A DNA stretch of 9,715 nucleotides, from positions 1 to 9,715 of the forward strand of contig JBMYQA010000241.1 of assembly GCA_049600855.1 (NCBI GenBank). The letters are read 5' to 3'. Numbering within the stretch: position 1 is the stretch's first letter; the number at the start of each line of letters is the position of its first letter. Source of the DNA: JBMYQA01 sp049600855 (lineage in GTDB: Bacteria; Bacteroidota; Bacteroidia; Cytophagales; Flammeovirgaceae). A program made the translations under genes and the position numbers. Shown piece after piece: positions 1 through 6,091 of this stretch. The notes below the pieces were generated by a model that worked only from the letters and a program-made list of their open reading frames with translations, had not been told where the DNA came from and did not search any database.

Positions 1-122
1 GTTTTTACTCTTCTTCTACTTTACAAATGAAGATGTTTAAACTCCTATATATTTTCGGAAAATAATTAACTCTCTGGTTTTTATATCTATTTAACATTTA
101 TTTAACTTCTAATCGAATGGTG

Positions 123-152
123 CGCTCTAGTTTAGCCAAATTGAGAAGAGCG
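123..152. other. Weak stem-loop in the leader upstream of the M16 protease gene
   Basis: CGCTCT (123-128) can pair with AGAGCG (147-152) around an 18-base loop, and a short T-run (160-164) follows a few bases later. It could be a poor terminator for a gene left of the window or part of the 5' leader of the protease gene. A TAGTTTAG sequence at 128-135 is one base away from the Bacteroidota -7 consensus TAnnTTTG, but no good -33 partner sits at the usual spacing. The rest of 1-208 is AT-rich and shows no coding signal to me. Confidence 0.22.
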
Positions 153-208
153 TCATAATCTTTTTATGGTGCAATTATTAAACAGTTTCAACACACGAAT
201 CATTTAAG

Positions 209-3028
209 ATGTTAAAACCAGTTCGATTTTATTTGATGATGCTGCTCCCGCTGTTGTGGAGTGGGCTTGCAAATGCACAAACAGATTTAGAGGCTGAAAT
301 TCCTGTAGATCAGAAAGTCAGAATAGGTAAGCTAGACAATGGACTAACCTATTACATCCGAAAAAATGCAAAACCAGAAAAACGAGCAGAACTTCGTTTG
401 GCCGTAAATGCGGGTTCTTTGCAAGAAGATGACCAACAATTGGGCTTAGCGCACTTTACCGAACACATGGCTTTTAATGGAACCAAGAATTTCAAGAAGA
501 ATGACTTGATAAGTTACTTGCAATCTATTGGGGTGAAGTTTGGAGCGCACTTAAATGCCTATACGAGTTTTGATGAAACGGTATACATGTTATCGTTACC
601 AACTGACGATGAGGAAATTTTGGATAAAGGCATGCAAGTGCTCGAAGATTGGGCACACAATGTTTCTTTTGAAGATGAAGAAATTGATAAGGAAAGAGGG
701 GTAGTAGTAGAAGAGTGGCGCTTAGGCCAAGGAGCTAACCGTAGAATGTTAGATAAAAACCTTCCTGTAATTTACAAGGGCTCTCGTTATGCAAAACGTT
801 TACCAATTGGTACGAAAGAAATTTTAGAAAATTTTGAATACGAAACCATCAAACGTTTTTACAAAGATTGGTATCGTCCAGACCTCATGGCTGTAGTGGT
901 GGTTGGTGATGTAGATGTTGATCAAATCGAAAAAATGATCAAAGAAAAATTTGGTCGTATCCAAAAAGCAACGAATCCCAAAGAGCGTGTTCCTTACCAA
1001 GTTCCTGACCATGATGAGACGTTAGTAACGATTGCCAAAGACAAAGAAGCTGCATTTACCAGAGTAAGTGTATACTATAAGACGGATGTTGAAAAAACAA
1101 CAAAGGTAAAAGATTACCGCCAAGGGATTGTGAACAGCTTATTCTCAGGAATGTTGAACAATCGCTTGGATGAATTACGCCAGTCTGCGGAGCCTCCATT
1201 CATTTTTGCAGGAAGTTACTACGGTGGCACGTGGGCAAGAACAAAGAATGCCTATCAAATGTTTGCCACAGTAAGTGAAAATGGGGTAGCTAAAGGCTTA
1301 CAAGCAGTATTAGAAGAAAATGAGCGTGTAAGGCGACATGGCTTCACGAAAGGTGAACTTGAGCGATACAAAAAAGAAATTTTGGTTGCTTACGAACGTG
1401 CGTACAATGAAAGAGACAAAACGAATTCTAGAAATTATGCGAGCGAATATGTGAGTAACTTCTTAGAAGGCGAACCCATGCCGGGTATTGAGTTTGAATA
1501 CAATTTCTTAAAAGAAACACTCCCTTCCATTAAATTAGAAGAAGTAAATGCGCTGATTAATAAGTGGTTAACGGAAAAGAATAGGGTAATTGCAGTTACT
1601 GGTATTGACCGCGATGATGTGAAGTTGCCTACCAAAGCAGATTTATTGAAGATTGTAGATGGCGTCACTAAAGCAGATATCAAGGCATATGAAGATGGCT
1701 TAACGGCCACAGAGTTGATGACTAAGAAGCCCGCAGCTGGTAAGATTACCGAAGAAAAGAAAGTAGATGCGATTGGAGTAACTGAACTCACCCTGTCAAA
1801 TGGGGTACGCGTAATCTTAAAGCCTACTGATTTCAAAAATGATCAGATCATGTTCTCAGCTGTAAGCCCAGGTGGGCATTCGCTTGTAGAAGACAAAGAT
1901 TATTATTCAGCAAGTAACGCTTCTGGCATCATCTCACAAAGTGGAGTAGGGGAGTTCAACCAAGTTGATATGCAAAAATTGATGACGGGTAAGAGCGTTC
2001 GGGTATCTCCTTACATTGGTTCTTTATCTGAAGGCATGTCAGGTGTTTGTACACCAAAAGATATGGAGACCATGATGCAGCAAATTCACTTGTACTTTAC
2101 AGCCCCTCGTAAAGATGAAAAGGCGTTTCAATCTATGATGGTGAAGAACAAAGCATTATTTAAAAACTTAATGTCTAATCCTCAGTTCTATTTTTCGGAT
2201 CAACGCACAAAAATTATTGGGCAGGGGCATTTGCGTGCTGGTGGTTTCCCAACCATGGAGCAAATGGAGCAGGTAGATTTGGATGTGGCTTATCAGGTGT
2301 ATAAAGATCGTTTTGCTGATGCAAGTGATTTTATGTTCACCATTGTGGGTGCATTTAACGTAGCGGAAATCAAGCCATTACTGACGCAATACATTGCGAG
2401 TCTCCCTGCTACAAATCGCAATGAGAAGTGGATTGATCGAGGCGTACGCCCTCCTAAAGGTGTGGTAACGAAAGAAATTGAAAAAGGTACCGATCCTAAA
2501 AGCTCGGTATACATGCGTTACCATGGCGAAATGAAATACGATCGCAAAACGGCCTTCCAAATGAAAGTGCTTTCTGATGTATTAACCATCAAACTAGTAG
2601 AGAAGTTGCGTGAAGAAAAAGGCGGTGTGTATGGTACAGGAGCTAGTGCATTTGCGAGTAAAGATCCTTATGGCTCGTACCAAATGTCTATCAGTTTCTC
2701 CTGTGCCCCTGATAATGTGCAAGAGTTGATTGACGCGGCAAAGCAGGAAGTAGAAATGGTAAGAAAAAAAGGGCCTACGCAAAAAGATTTGGACAAGGTA
2801 AAAGAAACCTTGAAGCGTGAAATGGAAGTAAGCATGGAAAGCAATCGTTACTGGATGAGCAGCTTACAACGCGCTTATTACGATGGCTATGATGCTACCA
2901 AAATATTGGAATATAAAAAGACAATAGATGAGTTAGAAGTAAAAAAACTCAAGAAAATTGCTAAAAAATATTTTGGTGGTAAAAACTATATCCAAATTGT
3001 GATGAATCCTGAAGAGGAAAAAATGTAA
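209..3028 (+). CDS. Secreted M16 family zinc metallopeptidase (PqqL-like, two-half single chain)
   Basis: This is a 939-residue M16 (pitrilysin/insulinase family) peptidase. An N-terminal signal peptide (hydrophobic stretch about residues 7-20, cleavage likely after ANA at residue 23) directs it to the periplasm or outer surface. The catalytic inverted zinc motif HFTEH lies at residues 82-86: His82 and His86 bind zinc and Glu85 is the general base. The third ligand should be one of the glutamates in the ERGVVVEEW segment, Glu162 or Glu169. The sequence NAYTSFDETVY after the motif closely resembles E. coli PqqL as I remember it. The order is active M16 domain, M16_C-like domain (about 210-395), a second M16 half without HxxEH (about 530-690), and a last M16_C-like domain with the substrate-binding LREEKGGVYG motif near residues 798-809. 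Such enzymes degrade peptides or unfolded proteins; the substrate is unknown here. No TonB-dependent receptor gene adjoins it. It is a complete single-gene unit ending at a strong terminator. Confidence 0.96.
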   Translation: MLKPVRFYLMMLLPLLWSGLANAQTDLEAEIPVDQKVRIGKLDNGLTYYIRKNAKPEKRAELRLAVNAGSLQEDDQQLGLAHFTEHMAFNGTKNFKKNDLISYLQSIGVKFGAHLNAYTSFDETVYMLSLPTDDEEILDKGMQVLEDWAHNVSFEDEEIDKERGVVVEEWRLGQGANRRMLDKNLPVIYKGSRYAKRLPIGTKEILENFEYETIKRFYKDWYRPDLMAVVVVGDVDVDQIEKMIKEKFGRIQKATNPKERVPYQVPDHDETLVTIAKDKEAAFTRVSVYYKTDVEKTTKVKDYRQGIVNSLFSGMLNNRLDELRQSAEPPFIFAGSYYGGTWARTKNAYQMFATVSENGVAKGLQAVLEENERVRRHGFTKGELERYKKEILVAYERAYNERDKTNSRNYASEYVSNFLEGEPMPGIEFEYNFLKETLPSIKLEEVNALINKWLTEKNRVIAVTGIDRDDVKLPTKADLLKIVDGVTKADIKAYEDGLTATELMTKKPAAGKITEEKKVDAIGVTELTLSNGVRVILKPTDFKNDQIMFSAVSPGGHSLVEDKDYYSASNASGIISQSGVGEFNQVDMQKLMTGKSVRVSPYIGSLSEGMSGVCTPKDMETMMQQIHLYFTAPRKDEKAFQSMMVKNKALFKNLMSNPQFYFSDQRTKIIGQGHLRAGGFPTMEQMEQVDLDVAYQVYKDRFADASDFMFTIVGAFNVAEIKPLLTQYIASLPATNRNEKWIDRGVRPPKGVVTKEIEKGTDPKSSVYMRYHGEMKYDRKTAFQMKVLSDVLTIKLVEKLREEKGGVYGTGASAFASKDPYGSYQMSISFSCAPDNVQELIDAAKQEVEMVRKKGPTQKDLDKVKETLKREMEVSMESNRYWMSSLQRAYYDGYDATKILEYKKTIDELEVKKLKKIAKKYFGGKNYIQIVMNPEEEKM

Positions 3029-3066
3029 TAAAATCATTAACGCAATTTGCTGTTTTTAGAACGATG

Positions 3067-3120
3067 AGGTTGGAAGCTTAGGGTTTAGCAGTTGCTAGGC
3101 GTTAGCTTCCAACCTTTTTT
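3067..3120 (+). terminator. Strong intrinsic terminator of the M16 protease gene
   Basis: A perfect 12-bp stem pairs AGGTTGGAAGCT (3067-3078) with AGCTTCCAACCT (3104-3115) and runs directly into six T residues (3115-3120). The 25-base loop holds its own small hairpin, TAGCA-GT-TGCTA (3086-3097), so the folded RNA would be a branched stem. It lies 38 bases after the protease stop codon and reads in that gene's direction. Confidence 0.9.
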
Positions 3121-3330
3121 ACTGGTGAATGAACCTGTTGATAGCGCTCGCTTGAATTTCAAAATCATCACCTATTTTAAAAAAGGTTGAAAATTTTTCC
3201 ATTTACCTCATCCTTTAGTGGTATAGTAAAGTGTGAACTGTTATTCAGTTCTTTGAATTGAACTTGACATTAGTTAAAAACCGTAAAGCCTAACACTCGC
3301 TAGCTATCTTTAAAAAAGGATTAGGCAATG
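3121..3330. other. AT-rich non-coding spacer left of the repeat element
   Basis: No open frame of useful length and no tRNA or recognised RNA motif is visible. A short hairpin, GAACTG-TTATT-CAGTTC (about 3236-3252), and a 6-bp repeat pair GCCTAA / TTAGGC near 3288 and 3321 are the only secondary structure I see. A TTGACA-like sequence near 3264 has no matching -10 at normal spacing. The stretch probably carries the ancestral promoter of the gene at 3560, now separated from it by the inserted element, but I cannot point to that promoter. Confidence 0.4.
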
Positions 3331-3340
3331 AACAAAATTA
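3331..3340 (+). repeat. Left copy of 10-bp direct repeat (candidate target-site duplication)
   Basis: AACAAAATTA occurs here and again, in the same orientation and without mismatch, at 3537-3546. The two copies sit immediately outside the inverted-repeat ends of the element between them, as expected for target-site duplication on transposon insertion. The bases are AT-rich, so the match alone would be weak; its position at both ends is what makes it convincing. Confidence 0.65.
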
Positions 3341-3343
3341 TAT

Positions 3344-3362
3344 TCTACCCGATGGTTTAACA
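3344..3362 (+). repeat. Left terminal inverted repeat of the MITE-like element
   Basis: TCTACCCGATGGTTTAACA. It pairs with 3516-3534 over 19 positions with a single mismatch at 3359 against 3519. The GC-rich core CTACCCGATGG stands out from the AT-rich surroundings, as expected for a transposase recognition end. Confidence 0.75.
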
Positions 3363-3374
3363 CTTAAATCTGCT

Positions 3375-3398
3375 ATTCAAGGCTTCTGAGCCTTGAAT
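3375..3398. repeat. Internal hairpin 1 of the element
   Basis: A perfect 10-bp stem, ATTCAAGGCT (3375-3384) with AGCCTTGAAT (3389-3398), closed by a TCTG loop. No T-run follows, so it is not a terminator. Confidence 0.8.
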
Positions 3399-3406
3399 CC
3401 ATGATC

Positions 3407-3451
3407 GAAAGTTTCCTAACTTTCTATTTTTAAGCAAGTTAGGAAACTTGC
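3407..3451. repeat. Twin hairpins with complementary loops, or one 14-bp stem
   Basis: Two 7-bp hairpins stand side by side: GAAAGTT-TCCT-AACTTTC (3407-3424) and GCAAGTT-AGGA-AACTTGC (3434-3451). Their four-base loops, TCCT and AGGA, are exact complements. The same bases can instead form one perfect 14-bp stem, AAGTTTCCTAACTT (3409-3422) with AAGTTAGGAAACTT (3436-3449), around a 13-base loop. The segment can therefore switch between two folds, or the loops could kiss. A T-rich patch (3425-3431) lies between the two hairpins. Confidence 0.75.
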
Positions 3452-3459
3452 AACCATTG

Positions 3460-3483
3460 AGTCAATGTTTTGAAGCGTTGACT
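3460..3483. repeat. Internal hairpin 4 of the element
   Basis: AGTCAATG (3460-3467) pairs with CGTTGACT (3476-3483) over 8 positions with one G-T pair and an 8-base loop. The left arm overlaps a short palindrome, CATTGAGTCAATG (3455-3467), which offers a competing fold. Confidence 0.65.
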
Positions 3484-3515
3484 AGCATAATTTATGTATT
3501 TGATTATCAGAGTCT

Positions 3516-3534
3516 TGTAAAACCATCGGGTAGA
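3516..3534 (-). repeat. Right terminal inverted repeat of the MITE-like element
   Basis: On the minus strand this reads TCTACCCGATGGTTTTACA, the partner of the left end at 3344-3362 with 18 of 19 identities. It lies 25 bases before the start codon at 3560. Confidence 0.75.
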
Positions 3535-3536
3535 GA

Positions 3537-3546
3537 AACAAAATTA
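3537..3546 (+). repeat. Right copy of 10-bp direct repeat (candidate target-site duplication)
   Basis: AACAAAATTA, identical to 3331-3340. Removing the element and one copy would join 3340 directly to 3547, leaving a short AT-rich leader ahead of the ATG at 3560. That is the predicted empty site. Confidence 0.65.
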
Positions 3547-3559
3547 ATTTCCATTAAAA

Positions 3560-4153
3560 ATGAATATCTTCTTAAAAGCAAAACATTGGCAATTATTTGT
3601 GTTACTCTTTGGTATTCCTATGGCGGGGCAATTTCTCATGATTGCGGGCATCGTTTCTAATGCCAATCAAGTCGCGCCAGAAATATATGGCAACACACGT
3701 GAGGTTTCTAATCAGATGAACCTGATGTTTAAAATCTTTCCCTTCTTAATGTTGATTCTAGTGGGGACTTTTGGAGGCTGGCTATGGGCGATAGGTACAG
3801 GTTTGCAACACCGAATTCCAGATCATTTGAAGATAAATATAACCCGTTTTAAGCTATTTACGATTATCCCATTTTCGTATATTATCGTATTGTCGTTTTC
3901 AATGATGGCTATCCAACAGCAATTAATGTTAGGAATTAACCCAGCGATATTTATCCTTATGTTTGTGCTTCATATTTTTTCAATGTTCTGCATACTGCAT
4001 ACCATGTATTATGTAGCCAAAACGTTGAAAACGGTGGAGCTGCAACGCGAAGCTTCTTTTTCAGACTTTATTGGCGAGTTTTTATTGATTTGGGTATTTC
4101 CCATTGGCATCTGGATCATCCAACCCAAAGTGAATAAGATGGTTGCAGCATAA
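3560..4153 (+). CDS. Conserved Bacteroidota-type integral membrane protein of unknown function
   Basis: A 197-residue protein with five hydrophobic segments, roughly residues 11-31, 58-80, 98-118, 128-152 and 171-187, so it should be an inner-membrane protein. It has no cleavable signal peptide and no catalytic motif that I recognise. The C-terminal part, with KTVELQREASFSDFIGEF followed by FPIGIWIIQPKVNKMV, is the most distinctive region. I recall similar sequences as uncharacterised membrane proteins in other Bacteroidota, but have no function to assign. The ATG at 3560 gives the MNIFLKAKHWQLF start that fits that family; there is no Shine-Dalgarno site, which is normal for this phylum. The MITE-like element and its direct repeat end 13 bases upstream, so the native promoter is probably interrupted or displaced. 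Another small membrane protein gene follows on the same strand after about 158 bases. Confidence 0.88.
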   Translation: MNIFLKAKHWQLFVLLFGIPMAGQFLMIAGIVSNANQVAPEIYGNTREVSNQMNLMFKIFPFLMLILVGTFGGWLWAIGTGLQHRIPDHLKINITRFKLFTIIPFSYIIVLSFSMMAIQQQLMLGINPAIFILMFVLHIFSMFCILHTMYYVAKTLKTVELQREASFSDFIGEFLLIWVFPIGIWIIQPKVNKMVAA

Positions 4154-4311
4154 ATGTAGACTAGGGATTTCGACTCTTTAGATATATGTTTTTCTTGGAA
4201 AGATATCCTGTATTCGGAATGTTTTTTTGCTGGTTCCATTAAACTTAAATCGCAAAACAAAAGATTAGAAAACCAGTTAATTTTTTGAAGGATAATCCAA
4301 ACTATTACCTT

Positions 4312-4695
4312 ATGCGTATTGCAACTATACCTCCAAAAAAATGGCTGTTAATAGATGGATGTGGCGCATTGCTATCGGCTTTTTTATTAGGCATGGTATT
4401 AACTAAATTCCAAGATTTTTTTGGTATGCCCTTGCGAGAGCTGTATTTCCTTGCTGCGTTACCGTGCCTTTTTGCCATTTACGATTTTACCTGTTATTTC
4501 TTTTTAACAGCAAATTGGAAAACTTACTTAAAATACATTGCCATCGCAAATTTGATGTATACCATAATCTCTATGGGATTAGTGATGTATAATTACCAAA
4601 AACTGACCATATTCGGCATATTGTATTTTGGGAGCGAATTAATCATTATATTGATTTTAGTCCGTTTTGAACTGAAAGCAGCGACTCAGGTTTAA
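4312..4695 (+). CDS. Small four-helix membrane protein of unknown function
   Basis: A 127-residue protein from the ATG at 4312, with four hydrophobic segments at about residues 11-31, 44-65, 72-92 and 98-118. The N-terminal PPKKWLLIDGCGALLSAFLL and the later YQKLTIFGILYF resemble an uncharacterised membrane family that I recall from Flavobacteriia and Cytophagia. No active-site motif is visible and no function can be given. The frame is open back to a stop at 4246, so a TTG at 4285 could add nine residues; I prefer the ATG because the family begins close to the PPKKW motif and TTG starts are rarer. Neither start has a good ribosome site. The gene lies between another small membrane protein and a DUF2911 lipoprotein, with gaps of about 160-175 bases on both sides, so an operon is possible but not shown. 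Confidence 0.85.
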   Translation: MRIATIPPKKWLLIDGCGALLSAFLLGMVLTKFQDFFGMPLRELYFLAALPCLFAIYDFTCYFFLTANWKTYLKYIAIANLMYTIISMGLVMYNYQKLTIFGILYFGSELIIILILVRFELKAATQV

Positions 4696-4809
4696 CTTCA
4701 TTACCTAAATTTATTTTTTTAACTGAAAGAGGGATCACTTTTAGATTGAATCTCTTAATCATTCGTTAAAAAGGTGTTTTTTCTGGCTCACAACGGGCTT
4801 TATTTTATC

Positions 4810-4843
4810 TTTGATTTTGAACTTGTCTAACATATAATATGTG
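4810..4843 (+). promoter_or_regulatory. Possible promoter of the DUF2911 lipoprotein gene
   Basis: TTTG occurs at 4810-4813 and again at 4816-4819, and a TATAAT at 4833-4838 lies 19 or 13 bases after them. The TTTG element with a TA-rich -7 region fits the Bacteroidota sigma factor only partly, since a clean TAnnTTTG is lacking. The predicted transcript start would be about 20-25 bases before the ATG at 4870. Confidence 0.3.
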
Positions 4844-4869
4844 ATTTAAGAACACAACTTGAAGAAACG

Positions 4870-5454
4870 ATGAGAAGAATTACTTATTTATTGACTCCAC
4901 TTTTACTGATGGTATTTTTACTAGCTTGTAATACAAACTCTAACACAGGGAATAAGGGTATCAACACTGGAGTAGAAGAGAAACCCGTAAAAGCAAGTCC
5001 TTATGAAAAAGCAACAGCGAAGATTAAGGATACTAAAATCACCATCAATTACAGCTCTCCCAGAACAAAGGGTAGAAAGATTTGGGGAGGCTTAGTGCCT
5101 TATGATGAAGTATGGCGAACAGGTGCTGATGAAGCTACAGTTTTTGAGACCAGCACCAAATTAATGGTGGAAGGGAAAGAATTATTACCAGGAAAATATG
5201 CATTATTCACGATTCCTAATGAAGAAGAATGGACAGTAATTTTCAATAATGTACACAACCAGTGGGGTGCATTTAATTATGAAGAAAGCAAAGATGCCTT
5301 GCGCGTAAAAGTGAAGCCAATGACGGTAGAGGAATCGAAAGAAAATATGACTTTTTATATTTTAGAAACGGGTGATGGTGAAGGTGAAATCAAATTAGCA
5401 TGGGAAAAAGTAAAAGTGGCCATTGCATTTAAAGCCCTTCCTAAACAAGGATAA
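4870..5454 (+). CDS. DUF2911 family lipoprotein
   Basis: A 194-residue protein with a lipoprotein signal peptide: MRR, a hydrophobic stretch, and the lipobox LLAC with the lipidated Cys at residue 20. After the cysteine comes an Asn/Ser/Thr-rich linker to about residue 40. No acidic surface-export signal directly follows the cysteine, so a periplasm-facing location is more likely than the cell surface. From about residue 45 the sequence matches DUF2911 strongly: YSSPRTKGRKIWGGLVPYDE (61-80), VWRTGADEAT (81-90), LLPGKYALFTIP (105-116) and WGAFNY (132-137). This domain is common in Bacteroidota and predicted to be a beta-rich fold, but its biochemical role is unknown. The ATG at 4870 is chosen because it gives the intact signal peptide. 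The gene stands alone between a membrane protein and a Nudix gene; the 58-base gap after it may hold the next promoter. Confidence 0.95.
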   Translation: MRRITYLLTPLLLMVFLLACNTNSNTGNKGINTGVEEKPVKASPYEKATAKIKDTKITINYSSPRTKGRKIWGGLVPYDEVWRTGADEATVFETSTKLMVEGKELLPGKYALFTIPNEEEWTVIFNNVHNQWGAFNYEESKDALRVKVKPMTVEESKENMTFYILETGDGEGEIKLAWEKVKVAIAFKALPKQG

Positions 5455-5486
5455 TTTGTTAGACCGCTTCTTTCTATGTAATTTAA
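5455..5486 (+). promoter_or_regulatory. Possible Bacteroidota-type promoter of the Nudix / GT-C gene pair
   Basis: TTTG at 5455-5458 is followed after 20 bases by TAATTTAA at 5479-5486. This matches the -33 TTTG element and part of the -7 TAnnTTTG element described for Bacteroidota, at the right spacing. Transcription would start near 5493, about 20 bases before the ATG at 5513. The TTTG begins immediately after the stop codon of the DUF2911 gene. Confidence 0.38.
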
Positions 5487-5512
5487 GTTCTCATTAAACG
5501 AGGCATAAAAAT

Positions 5513-6091
5513 ATGAAAGTAATCATCGAAAAAGAGCAACTTGTTCTGGACGATTATTTTAAAGTAGGTGAAGCCATTTTGCAGCATGAGCGGTTTGATG
5601 GTAGCATGAGTCCGGCTATGCGCAGACTCAATTTTGAGCGTGGGGATTCTGTAGCCATTTTTTTGTGGAATACAGACAAACAAAAAGTGGTATTAACCAA
5701 GCAGTTTCGCTATCCCGCCTACACCAAGGGAGAAGGCTGGATAGTAGAAGTAATCGCAGGTAGCCTAAAGCCTCATGAAGATCCAGTAGATGCGATGAGA
5801 AGGGAAATTTTGGAGGAAACTGGTTATCAAGCAGGTGAGCTGAAACACCTACATACTTTTTTTGTTTCTCCCGGTGGAACTTCTGAACGTATTCACTTAT
5901 TTTATGCTGCGGTACAAGATGCAGATAAAGTAGAAGAAGGAGGAGGTTTAGCAGCAGAAAATGAAGATATTCAATTGGTAGAATGGAGTGCTTCTGAATT
6001 ACAACATGCATTAGATGCTGGAAAAATTCACGATGCGAAAACATTGGTTGCTGCACTTTGGTTTTTGCAGCAGGACTCAACTTCATGGTGA
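5513..6091 (+). CDS. nudK: NudK-like Nudix hydrolase (nucleotide-sugar pyrophosphatase)
   Basis: A 192-residue cytoplasmic protein with a complete Nudix box at residues 83-105: Gly83, Glu89, Arg97-Glu98, Glu101-Glu102 and Gly104 fill every position of GX5EX7REUXEEXGU. These residues bind the divalent metal and position the pyrophosphate. WIVEVIAGSL (76-85) just before the box, SPGGTSERIHLF (119-130) after it, and the GGG...EDI segment (about 143-158) resemble E. coli NudK, which hydrolyses GDP-mannose to GMP and mannose 1-phosphate. ADP-ribose pyrophosphatase is the main alternative, since the two groups share the upstream Glu and SPG features. Length matches NudK (about 190). The stop codon overlaps the start of the next gene by 7 bases, which implies co-transcription and probable translational coupling. 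The gene symbol rests on remembered similarity and the exact substrate is inference. Confidence 0.92.
   Translation: MKVIIEKEQLVLDDYFKVGEAILQHERFDGSMSPAMRRLNFERGDSVAIFLWNTDKQKVVLTKQFRYPAYTKGEGWIVEVIAGSLKPHEDPVDAMRREILEETGYQAGELKHLHTFFVSPGGTSERIHLFYAAVQDADKVEEGGGLAAENEDIQLVEWSASELQHALDAGKIHDAKTLVAALWFLQQDSTSW

Larger units (their letters stand above)
3341..3536. mobile_element. MITE-like non-autonomous element, 196 bp, with terminal inverted repeats and four hairpins
   Basis: The ends carry a terminal inverted repeat: TCTACCCGATGGTTTAACA at 3344-3362 matches the reverse complement of 3516-3534 at 18 of 19 positions, the first 15 being perfect. Outside them sit 2-3 extra bases and then a perfect 10-bp direct repeat. 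There is no transposase or other credible open frame inside. The interior is almost continuous secondary structure: four stem-loops at 3375-3398, 3407-3424, 3434-3451 and 3460-3483. Short length, inverted ends, flanking duplication and lack of coding capacity fit a miniature inverted-repeat element moved in trans by a transposase that makes 9-10 bp duplications. It ends 23 bases before the start codon of the next gene, so it would be largely transcribed as that gene's leader or lie within its promoter. A structured cis-regulatory RNA is the main alternative, but the flanking duplication argues for insertion. Confidence 0.68.

Noticed and set aside
1435..1836. A 133-residue minus-strand open frame inside the protease gene
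   Set aside because: It is the antisense shadow of a clearly coding M16 sequence and has no recognisable family features.
3407..3431. Intrinsic terminator from the GAAAGTT / AACTTTC hairpin and the T-rich patch after it
   Set aside because: The 7-bp stem is AT-rich, the T-run is broken, and no gene ends just upstream. It is better explained as part of the element's internal structure.
3341..3536. CRISPR array or tRNA-like gene as an explanation for the repeats
   Set aside because: There are no regularly spaced direct repeats with unique spacers, and the hairpins do not form a tRNA cloverleaf with its conserved T-loop and acceptor features.
3448..3660. A 70-residue plus-strand open frame starting in the repeat element and running into the membrane protein gene
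   Set aside because: It overlaps the well-supported gene at 3560 in another frame, begins inside hairpin DNA and shows no domain or signal peptide.
4009..4260. An 83-residue minus-strand open frame at the end of the first small membrane protein gene
   Set aside because: Half of it is antisense to a supported gene, and the rest gives no recognisable protein.
5628..6086. A 152-residue minus-strand open frame opposite the Nudix gene
   Set aside because: It lies opposite a complete Nudix box and has a low-complexity, leucine-rich composition typical of antisense frames.
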